Below, in pieces: positions 6,321-12,188 of a DNA stretch of 12,188 nt (position 1 is its first letter; the number at the start of each line of letters is the position of its first letter). The DNA comes from Clostridia bacterium. GTDB taxonomy: Bacteria > Bacillota > Clostridia > Oscillospirales > CAG-382. The position numbers and the translations under genes are program-made. The stretch is taken from NCBI GenBank assembly GCA_017646185.1, contig JAGCNA010000151.1, positions 1 through 12,188 on the forward strand. Direction: 5' to 3'. The notes beneath the pieces are model-generated. The model had not been told where the DNA came from. It saw nothing but the letters and a program-made list of their open reading frames with translations, and made no database searches.

Positions 6321-7790
6321 TCAAAAATCGGACGTACCTAAAAATACGCTTCTGTCAGGAACGGTAAAATTATCCGTATCCACAGTAAGAGTGCGGTTTA
6401 CTCTAAAAGTAAACGTATTTCCATCAATTTCAACGGTTGCTTCAATTTCATAGTTCTGTTCTATCACGATACACTTTGCTGTATCATAAATAACGAATGC
6501 GGCCGCCTTTTCTACCGCCACAACCTCCAACGATTCCGGCATATATTCCCCACCGTTAAAAATGTATAAGTAATCAGATAACAGTTGCTCAACAAGTCTG
6601 TGGTCGTATTCATAGGCCAGTGTAGCCGTATCCCCATCGCCTGCGGTAAGAGAAAATGATTTTCCCGCATTTATATCAAACCACGGTATTGTCCAGACAT
6701 CAACAGATCTGTAACGACCAATTTTATCGCCGTAATCGGTATATTCAAGCTCTTCGTTGCGTTTTGAATACAGAACGCCGTCTTCCAAATACAGATAAAG
6801 GGTGGTTTTTGTGTCATCACAATCGTAAACACTCTTTTTGGCAAATTTCTGTTTTTTACCGTTTTCAATAATAAAATCCGTTTTTACAACGTCGTTATGC
6901 GAGATGTTATTACCGGAAAGCAAATATTCCTCCGTAAGGCTTGCAGAATATCCGGGCAAACGATTTAGATTATTAAATGCATCTAAGCCTGCCAGTATAT
7001 TTGCGTCACCTATATGCTCGCAGTTATAAGTGGGAATATCCACGTAAACCGTTTTACTGCCAATTTCGCTGAAAGCAACCTTATTATGTACACTGAAATC
7101 CGCCCTGCCGGTTTCCGTATTTGCAGAAAATGTTAGATCTGTCGTAATTTCTTCAAAATACATATTTGGATTAATAATGATCGTAGCTTCAAGATTAATT
7201 TCGCTTATTTCCGAATAAAATTCGTAACCGCTTCCCAAAAGGATTTCTTTTGTGTTTTCATCGAAAATAACTCTTGAGATAGAGATAAAATAATACCCCT
7301 GCTCGTTCTTTTCGCAAACAGCATTATAACTGAACATTGAAAATACGTTTATATTCGTTACAAATCCCATCACGTACATGTGACGCTGTACAAAATAATT
7401 GAATTCTTCAAAAGTGCAATCAAAAGAAAAAGCATTTGAAGCTGTTTGTACATAAGCGACATCTTCGCAATAGGAAAGCGTGAATTCGCCATACTCCGCA
7501 TCCGGAAAGGTAAATGAAACCGAATCTTTGCCGATACCGTCGAATGAAAATTTATCTATAAAGCTTTGCTCGTTAACCGTCGTAACACCGTCTTGTGTGG
7601 TTTCCGTGCGGTATCTATCCTCACGTACGTAAGATGAAGCATTATTAATTCTGGCAATAGCTCTGCCGTATATCATTTCTATGTCTATCTGATCCTTGGA
7701 GGTTTCGTCTTCACCTTTACAAGACGAGGCACAAAATAAAACTAACAGCAAAACAATAAATACACACACAAATTTTTTAAGATTTCTCAT
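6321..7790 (-). CDS. Lipoprotein of unknown function, two-domain, paralog B
   Basis: A 489-aa lipoprotein, first gene of the operon. The signal peptide (hydrophobic 8-20) ends in ASS-C with lipidated Cys24; a short polar linker follows. Like its downstream paralog it appears to be an internal duplication: GEFTLSYCEDVAYVQ in half one against TTLYLYLEDGVLYSK in half two, and EQGYYFISIS against GDGDTATLAYEY. Paralogy rests on SFDCTFEEFNYFVQ (122-135) matching SFECTEAEFEEYVQ, the conserved Cys125/Cys159 pair, TAKCIVIEQ matching ETHCFISH, and the C-terminus PDRSVFLGTSDF. Overall divergence is high, so the duplication is old. The start at 7790 has AAGGAG 9 bases upstream; an in-frame ATG at 7826 lies at the expected transcription start and is unlikely. 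The function is unknown; a role in binding a ligand or lipid outside the membrane is only a guess from the fold-like pattern. Confidence 0.85.
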   Translation of the reverse strand: MRNLKKFVCVFIVLLLVLFCASSCKGEDETSKDQIDIEMIYGRAIARINNASSYVREDRYRTETTQDGVTTVNEQSFIDKFSFDGIGKDSVSFTFPDAEYGEFTLSYCEDVAYVQTASNAFSFDCTFEEFNYFVQRHMYVMGFVTNINVFSMFSYNAVCEKNEQGYYFISISRVIFDENTKEILLGSGYEFYSEISEINLEATIIINPNMYFEEITTDLTFSANTETGRADFSVHNKVAFSEIGSKTVYVDIPTYNCEHIGDANILAGLDAFNNLNRLPGYSASLTEEYLLSGNNISHNDVVKTDFIIENGKKQKFAKKSVYDCDDTKTTLYLYLEDGVLYSKRNEELEYTDYGDKIGRYRSVDVWTIPWFDINAGKSFSLTAGDGDTATLAYEYDHRLVEQLLSDYLYIFNGGEYMPESLEVVAVEKAAAFVIYDTAKCIVIEQNYEIEATVEIDGNTFTFRVNRTLTVDTDNFTVPDRSVFLGTSDF

Positions 7791-7829
7791 GCTCCTCAAC
7801 TCCTTCAACTTAAAGCCTTCTCTCACATA

Positions 7830-7858
7830 AGTATAACAAAAGACACTAATATTGTCAA
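7830..7858 (-). promoter_or_regulatory. Sigma-A type promoter for the lipoprotein operon
   Basis: On the minus strand TTGACA (7858-7853), a 17-bp spacer and TATACT (7835-7830) precede the lipoprotein B start, giving a leader near 33 nt. The 23 bp between this -35 and that of the divergent MATE promoter holds the AT palindrome TTATATATAA (7868-7877), which could act as an UP element or operator. Confidence 0.82.
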
Positions 7859-7881
7859 TAAAAAAACTTATATATAACTTA

Positions 7882-7910
7882 TTGATTTAATTGAAAAAAA
7901 GTGGTAAAAT
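7882..7910 (+). promoter_or_regulatory. Sigma-A type extended -10 promoter for the MATE transporter gene
   Basis: TTGATT (7882-7887), a 17-bp spacer and TAAAAT (7905-7910) with TG at 7902-7903 form an extended -10 promoter. The predicted leader is about 25 nt. It diverges from the lipoprotein operon promoter. Confidence 0.7.
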
Positions 7911-7941
7911 AAAAAGGATTTTGGAAAAGCGGTGGTAAACA

Positions 7942-9378
7942 ATGAATTTATTGACGGGATATTTCAATCCCAGATACATATTAAGAAAAAAAGAAGTTTT
8001 AGGCGAGCTTCCAAACACGAAAAGCGCACTTGCCCAATTTTTTAAAGTTGCGTGGCCTTCGATGCTGGAAAGCATTCTCATAAGTCTCGTTGCTTTTATA
8101 GACACCCAAATGGTTTCCGTTATCGGTACGGAGGCAGTTGCCGCTGTCGGCGTAACGGGCCAGCCCAGAATGATATTTTATGCTATCTTTTTTGCTATCA
8201 ATATCGGTGTAACCGCAATTGTAAGCCGAAGAACGGGCCAGGATGATATGGAGGGTGCCAAAAACTGTCTTGCCCAGTCTGTATCTTTAACAGCAATTCT
8301 TGGAATCGTTCTGTGTTCTATAGCTATCGCCTTTGCGGAACCGCTTGTTGACCTTGCGGGAGCAGCTGAATCCTATGTTGGCGATTCTGCAATGTATTTC
8401 AGAATAACTATGGCGGGTATGCTGTTCACCAGCATTGGTATGACGATAAACGCCGCACACAGAGGTACGGGACGAACACGCATCTCTATGGTTACTAACA
8501 TAACCGCAAACCTTATCAACTGTCTGTTTAATTTTATTCTTATTAGCGAAAACTTTTTGAACGGCGCTTTGAACATTACCCCTATCGGAATAAAAGGCGC
8601 CGCAATTGCAACTCTTATCGGTAATGTGGTATCCTGCCTGATGTCTTTATGGACCGTATTTTTTGATAAAAAATCGGTAATATACATCAAGCTCAAGGAA
8701 TGCTTCGTTATACGCAAGGATATTCTTAAGCTTCACGCAAGCGTCAGCAGAAACGCTGCAATTGAACAGATATTTTTAAGAATAGGCTTTTTCCTTACAG
8801 CGGTGATGGTAAATGAGCTGGGTGAAGAGTCAACTGCTACCAACACTATTTGTATGAATATTCTTACCCTCTCTTTCTGTCTGGGAGATGGATTGGGCGT
8901 GGGTACTTCGGCGCTGGTAGGAATGAATCTTGGTAAAAAGAGAAAAGATCTTTCATTGCTGTACGGCAGTCTGGGACAGCGTGTAGGTGCGATATGCTCG
9001 GCAATGTTTATGGTGCTGTTCTTTTTATACGGCACCGATATGGTTAGCTGGTTCGTTCCGGAGGGCGACCCTAACGGCGAATTTATTATGAAGGCTGCGG
9101 AATATATAATGATACTCCTTGCCCTCACCATGCCCGCACAGATCTCTATGGTGGTTTACAGCGGTTGCTTGCGCGGTGCAGGCGATACCTTCTTTGTTGC
9201 TATCAGTTCCCTGCTTTCCATTACTATCATCCGTCCGTTGTTCACATATCTGCTTGCATATCCTTGTGGATTCGGTGTTGTGGGAGCATACGGAGCTTTG
9301 CTGGTGGATCATTATTTCAGACTGTTTATTTGTTGGCTGCGCTTTAAAGGCGAAAAATGGGCAAAGATTAAAATATAA
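7942..9378 (+). CDS. MATE family efflux transporter
   Basis: A 478-aa integral membrane protein with about twelve hydrophobic segments in two related halves, expected to expel drugs or metabolites in exchange for Na+ or H+. Typical MATE features are VAWPSMLESILISLVAFIDTQMVSVIG in the first segment (Pro39, Glu43, Asp54), AVAAVGVTGQP (65-75), AIVSRRTGQDDMEGAK (92-107) and AAHRGTGRTR (171-180). The second half has the repeats GVGTSALVGMNLGKKR (319-334) and CLRGAGDTFF (409-418), which mirror the first-half segments. A soluble N-terminal tail of about 30 residues precedes the first segment. The ATG at 7942 has only a weak site (GGTGG, 7 bases upstream). The substrate cannot be deduced; adjacency to glycosidases and lipoproteins does not fix it. 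It stands alone between its own promoter and a terminator. Confidence 0.94.
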   Translation: MNLLTGYFNPRYILRKKEVLGELPNTKSALAQFFKVAWPSMLESILISLVAFIDTQMVSVIGTEAVAAVGVTGQPRMIFYAIFFAINIGVTAIVSRRTGQDDMEGAKNCLAQSVSLTAILGIVLCSIAIAFAEPLVDLAGAAESYVGDSAMYFRITMAGMLFTSIGMTINAAHRGTGRTRISMVTNITANLINCLFNFILISENFLNGALNITPIGIKGAAIATLIGNVVSCLMSLWTVFFDKKSVIYIKLKECFVIRKDILKLHASVSRNAAIEQIFLRIGFFLTAVMVNELGEESTATNTICMNILTLSFCLGDGLGVGTSALVGMNLGKKRKDLSLLYGSLGQRVGAICSAMFMVLFFLYGTDMVSWFVPEGDPNGEFIMKAAEYIMILLALTMPAQISMVVYSGCLRGAGDTFFVAISSLLSITIIRPLFTYLLAYPCGFGVVGAYGALLVDHYFRLFICWLRFKGEKWAKIKI

Positions 9379-9403
9379 TCACAAATTACCACAAGAAAAA
9401 ATT

Positions 9404-9431
9404 ACGGACGGCTGTTACGCCGTCCGTTTTT
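9404..9431. terminator. Bidirectional intrinsic terminator between MATE and GH20 genes
   Basis: A 9-bp perfect GC-rich stem, ACGGACGGC (9404-9412) with GCCGTCCGT (9419-9427), around the loop TGTTAC, followed on the plus strand by a T run. On the minus strand the stem is followed by AA and then six T's, so it can also end the convergent GH20 transcript, whose stop is at 9448. Confidence 0.92.
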
Positions 9432-9447
9432 GTATATACTGTTTTTA

Positions 9448-11223
9448 TTATTCAAACATTGCTCTCTTCATAAGGTCAACTATGAGAGCAAGCTCGCTTG
9501 TTTTGTTTTCACGTCTCCAAGCGGTTTCGTATTCTTCACACCAGCGGAGGAAGTTGCTTCTGTATTCACCTAATTCTCTGCCGTCAAGAAGTCGTGCAAA
9601 TGCAAGGTTGATGTAAGCGGTAGCCTCTGCAGCAAGAGAAAGATCCAAGAGTATTTCACCGCTTCCAAGCTTGCGGAAGGAATCTGCGATAGCAAAGCAA
9701 CGCTCTGCGTTTTCAACAAATTCGGGTGCATCCTCGGTTTCGGGCATCTTACCCCAGTAATTGCGCATGCCGTGATACCACTGAACGAACAGACCCCAGC
9801 TCATCTTCATTTCGCAATCACCGAGGGATTTAACCATAGAAAGGGTAATTCCGGTGTGATCATCGTAAAGAAGGTTGCTTACGTCGCAATCGAAATCCTT
9901 GGAATATGCATCGGTAGCGTTATTCCAAGCCTTTGCGGCACCGAGAACAATACCGTACAGAGTGCAGTTAAGAGAGCAAACGTGGCCGTAATCACCCCAA
10001 GAGGTGTTGAGCAAGCCGAGTGCGCCGTTTTTTACACCGCCGTCGATCATACCAACGATATTGGGCTTTGCATAGTTGATAACTTCACAGAAATGGTTCC
10101 AGCAGGAAGTGCCGGGGCAAACGATCTGAGGAAGACCGCTTTGTGCAAACTTTTCAATATTGCCGATATTGGGGTTATCACAGTAATCCCAGCACAGCAT
10201 TATCATATCCTTGGGGAAGGAATCCAGAATTTCGGGATGATGCAACGCAATATCGCCCCACATCATAACTGTCTTTCCGCGGGAGGATACGTGGTTTATA
10301 AGCTTTGTGGTGAATTCAAGATAAAGTGCACCCTTATCCTTGCCCTTGTTTCTGCCGTTGCAAAGGTCGAAGGTTTCATCACAGCAGATATTGAAGTATT
10401 TGCTTCTGAACAAAGGAATGTATTGGTCAATAAGAGACTTTATAAGCTCAAAGGATTCGGGATTGGAAGCGTCAATGGTATGGTGAAGCATACGGTTGAG
10501 CCACAGATTGGGATCGGGAGTAAACTCATCAAGCTCACAAAGATGCTTGTATTCTTTGGTTTCCAAAAGTCTGTAAAGATGACCGAAGGTGGAAAGAGAA
10601 GGAATGAAATCTATAAAGTTTTCGTAGCAGTAATCGTCAAGCTCGAGAATTTCCTCTGCGGTGAGATAACCGTGGGGTTCAAGGAAGCAACGGTATTCGT
10701 TAAAATCGAATGCGTGCTCAATATAAAGCTGGAGAGAGTTCATTTTGTAGTAAGCGATAAAATCTATAAGCTTTTTAACACCGTCTACGGTAGGAACTCT
10801 GCCGCGGGAAACGTCGTGATAAAAGCCTCTGTGAGCCATATCGGGTTCGTCCTCGATATTGCACAGAGCAATACGTCCGTCGGAAGAACGGAGAAGCTGA
10901 CGAAGTGTCTGAATACCGTAGAAAGCACCTGCAAGAGAGGGAGCAGAAATTCTTACGGCATCTTCGGTACAAACGAGCGTGTATTTTTCGCTGTTTTCTT
11001 CGTTACCGGCGCATATGCTGATGCATTTTGTCATATTTTCCGCACCGAAGGCTTTGTTTATCTTGGATGCAACGGAAGTTTCTTTTTCAAGCTCTGCTTT
11101 GAGGGTCTGACAAGCCTTGAATATACGGCTGTCGCACAGAGGGTTCATAACAATGTTCCAACCGCCGATATAAACGGTAGATTCATCAGATTCAATCATT
11201 TTCGGGCAAGGGATTACGTTCAT
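9448..11223 (-). CDS. Beta-N-acetylhexosaminidase, glycoside hydrolase family 20
   Basis: A 591-aa exo-hexosaminidase predicted to be cytoplasmic, as no signal peptide is present. Residues 1-125 form the GH20b-like alpha/beta domain ending in LAGAFYGIQTLRQLL (98-112). The catalytic barrel begins at HRGFYHDVSRGRVPTVDGVKKLIDFI (131-156). The catalytic Asp-Glu pair is D282-E283 in YFNICCDETFDL, as in the substrate-assisted GH20 mechanism, and MMWGDIALHHPE (320-331) contributes active-site Trp322. The second barrel strand reads MNSLQLYIEHAFDF instead of the usual HWHLTDDQ type, placing it in a divergent subgroup. A C-terminal helical region (about 450-591) follows. The ATG at 11223 has GGAGG 6 bases upstream; the ATG at 11253 lies at the predicted transcription start. 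The gene has no TTA, CTA or TCA codon over nearly its whole length, unlike its neighbours. Likely substrates are terminal beta-GlcNAc or GalNAc. Confidence 0.92.
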   Translation of the reverse strand: MNVIPCPKMIESDESTVYIGGWNIVMNPLCDSRIFKACQTLKAELEKETSVASKINKAFGAENMTKCISICAGNEENSEKYTLVCTEDAVRISAPSLAGAFYGIQTLRQLLRSSDGRIALCNIEDEPDMAHRGFYHDVSRGRVPTVDGVKKLIDFIAYYKMNSLQLYIEHAFDFNEYRCFLEPHGYLTAEEILELDDYCYENFIDFIPSLSTFGHLYRLLETKEYKHLCELDEFTPDPNLWLNRMLHHTIDASNPESFELIKSLIDQYIPLFRSKYFNICCDETFDLCNGRNKGKDKGALYLEFTTKLINHVSSRGKTVMMWGDIALHHPEILDSFPKDMIMLCWDYCDNPNIGNIEKFAQSGLPQIVCPGTSCWNHFCEVINYAKPNIVGMIDGGVKNGALGLLNTSWGDYGHVCSLNCTLYGIVLGAAKAWNNATDAYSKDFDCDVSNLLYDDHTGITLSMVKSLGDCEMKMSWGLFVQWYHGMRNYWGKMPETEDAPEFVENAERCFAIADSFRKLGSGEILLDLSLAAEATAYINLAFARLLDGRELGEYRSNFLRWCEEYETAWRRENKTSELALIVDLMKRAMFE

Positions 11224-11258
11224 ATTGTTCCTCCAAAACAACATTATTTTCAAAAGTA

Positions 11259-11287
11259 ATTATATATTCACATATACTTTTTGTCAA
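11259..11287 (-). promoter_or_regulatory. Consensus sigma-A promoter for the GH20 gene
   Basis: On the minus strand a perfect TTGACA (11287-11282), a 17-bp spacer and a perfect TATAAT (11264-11259) precede the GH20 start with a leader near 29 nt. All twelve consensus bases are present, suggesting strong basal transcription unless repressed. Its -35 flank TTGACAAAAAG is shared with two other promoters in the window. Confidence 0.9.
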
Positions 11288-11308
11288 GTATAAAGAGCTT
11301 TTATCTCA

Positions 11309-11336
11309 TTGACAAAAAGCAAATATATGGTATAAT
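11309..11336 (+). promoter_or_regulatory. Consensus sigma-A extended -10 promoter for the PlsC-like gene
   Basis: TTGACA (11309-11314), a 16-bp spacer and TATAAT (11331-11336) with TG at 11328-11329. The predicted start near 11343 falls inside or next to the ribosome site TAGGAG (11341-11346), so the leader is only about 14 nt. It diverges from the GH20 promoter, with 21 bp between the -35 boxes. Confidence 0.88.
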
Positions 11337-11356
11337 TTGTTAGGAGTTGATGAAAG

Positions 11357-12188
11357 ATGAAAAAATTCAAAAAGCCGCCGGCACTGATATATTATCCGGC
11401 ATACTTTATAATGCGTATATATTACCGTCTGGCATATGGAGTTACCGTTGACAGAAGCGGAATTAAGGATATGAAGGGAGCAGCCATTGTTCTCTGCCCC
11501 CATTTGTCTAACAGTGACCATTTTTTAACAGCCTTCGGTCTGTTTCCCCACCGCCCTACCTTCGTAATGAGTGAGCATTTTGCGGGATTTCCCATACTGC
11601 GTCCCGTTATGAAGATGATGCGTGTTATTACCAAAAAGATGTTCTGCGCAGATGTGGGCACCATTATGAATATCCGCCGCGCTTTAAAATGCGGAAATAC
11701 CATAGTTTTGTTTCCCGAAGGCAGACTTACATGGTACGGTCATTCACTTGCAGTAACACAGGGAACGGCAGAGCTTGTTAAAAGCTGCGGTGTTGACGTT
11801 TATACCGTTACCGGAAACGGTGCGTATCTTACCTTCCCGAAATGGAGAAAGAAAAACCGCAAAGGTAAAATCAATATTACCACATCAAAGCTGTTTGCGG
11901 CTGATGAGATCAAAACGCTTTCTCTTGAGGAAATAAGCGCACGTATTGACGGTGCCATTCTTCACGACGACGAATTGGCAATGGCAGGCACAAAATACCG
12001 CTGCAAGGATATGACAGAGGGGCTTGACGGAATTATTTACAAATGTCCCGAATGTATGAGCGAATTCAAAATGACTGCCAAAAACAATCATATTACCTGC
12101 TCCGTATGCGGTGCAGACGCAGTTCTGGATAATAAATACCGTTTCAGCGGTTCGCGTTTTTCAAGAATAAACGAGTGGATGGATTGGC
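11357..12188 (+). CDS. PlsC-like lysophospholipid/1-acylglycerol-3-phosphate acyltransferase with zinc ribbon (3' partial)
   Basis: An open frame of 277 codons running off the window end without a stop. It likely transfers an acyl chain to a lysophospholipid such as 1-acyl-glycerol-3-phosphate at the inner membrane face. The catalytic HX4D motif is His49-Asp54 in PHLSNSDH, and the acceptor-binding block is FPEGR (119-123), both standard for the family. There is one hydrophobic N-terminal stretch (about 9-28). After the acyltransferase domain (to about 205) comes a four-cysteine zinc ribbon: Cys230, Cys233, Cys248 and Cys251 (CPEC and CSVC). A tail ending in RINEWMDW is cut by the edge. The extra ribbon and tail are absent from simple PlsC enzymes of about 240 aa. 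The ATG at 11357 is 10 bases from TAGGAG; the out-of-frame ATG at 11350 ends after 33 codons. Confidence 0.88.
   Translation, partial: MKKFKKPPALIYYPAYFIMRIYYRLAYGVTVDRSGIKDMKGAAIVLCPHLSNSDHFLTAFGLFPHRPTFVMSEHFAGFPILRPVMKMMRVITKKMFCADVGTIMNIRRALKCGNTIVLFPEGRLTWYGHSLAVTQGTAELVKSCGVDVYTVTGNGAYLTFPKWRKKNRKGKINITTSKLFAADEIKTLSLEEISARIDGAILHDDELAMAGTKYRCKDMTEGLDGIIYKCPECMSEFKMTAKNNHITCSVCGADAVLDNKYRFSGSRFSRINEWMDW

Noticed and set aside
7868..7877. AT palindrome TTATATATAA considered as an operator
   Set aside because: It is low-complexity AT between two promoters and is just as likely to be UP-element-like sequence. It is noted only within the promoter entry.
9772..11259. 495-codon plus-strand open frame opposite GH20
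   Set aside because: It begins with GTG without a ribosome site, its translation has no recognisable domain, and it lies exactly in the complementary codon register of a clear GH20 enzyme. It is explained by missing TTA/CTA/TCA codons in GH20.
11350..11451. Alternative ATG at 11350 for the PlsC-like gene
   Set aside because: It is in another frame, only 3 bases from TAGGAG, and stops after 33 codons. The frame from 11357 carries the acyltransferase motifs.
1..12188. Search for CRISPR arrays, tRNA/rRNA, riboswitches, transposases, integrases, toxin-antitoxin or phage genes
   Set aside because: No regularly spaced repeats, cloverleaf signals, long structured leaders or matching protein motifs were seen. 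All 5' leaders are too short (about 13-35 nt) to hold a riboswitch.

Overview
The window looks like chromosomal DNA of a Gram-positive anaerobe of class Clostridia, probably an uncultured gut member. The signs are a class B sortase, an S11 D-Ala-D-Ala carboxypeptidase, N-terminal lipobox signal peptides, GGAGG-type ribosome sites, textbook TTGACA/TATAAT promoters, and host-glycan type glycosidases (GH35, GH20). The base composition is moderately AT-rich. I see no phage, IS, integrase, tRNA, rRNA or CRISPR signal. Species-level assignment is not possible from this sequence alone.

Layout, left to right. (1) 1-17 (-): the first codons of a divergent gene that leaves the window. (2) 70-789 (+): class B sortase. 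(3) 749-2834 (-): a two-gene operon, dacA-like carboxypeptidase then a membrane acyltransferase-3 protein; the last gene overlaps the sortase tail to tail by 41 bp. (4) 2958-4697 (+): GH35 beta-galactosidase, divergent from dacA, with the two -35 boxes only 4 bp apart. (5) 4698-4730: bidirectional terminator. (6) 4738-7790 (-): an operon of two paralogous lipoproteins of unknown function, each apparently built from two copies of one beta-rich domain. (7) 7942-9378 (+): MATE-family transporter. (8) 9404-9431: second bidirectional terminator. (9) 9448-11223 (-): GH20 beta-N-acetylhexosaminidase. (10) 11357 to the window end (+): PlsC-like acyltransferase with a C-terminal four-cysteine zinc ribbon, cut by the window edge; it has no in-window stop.

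How they may work together. GH35 and GH20 both lack signal peptides. As cytoplasmic exo-enzymes they could remove first beta-galactose and then beta-GlcNAc/GalNAc from short oligosaccharides of mucin, milk or glycolipid type. No sugar importer is present, so uptake would have to be encoded elsewhere. Sortase, carboxypeptidase, acyltransferase-3, lipoproteins and PlsC are all envelope functions. The genes are arranged as short divergent and convergent units with compact, nearly consensus promoters and 5' leaders of roughly 13-35 nt. Three of these promoters (GH35, GH20, PlsC) share the identical 11-mer TTGACAAAAAG at the -35. I see no strong evidence for a wholly new defence or mobile system. 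The least explained items are the paired lipoproteins, the zinc-ribbon acyltransferase and the altered SxN motif in the carboxypeptidase. No intergenic gap exceeds 300 bases.
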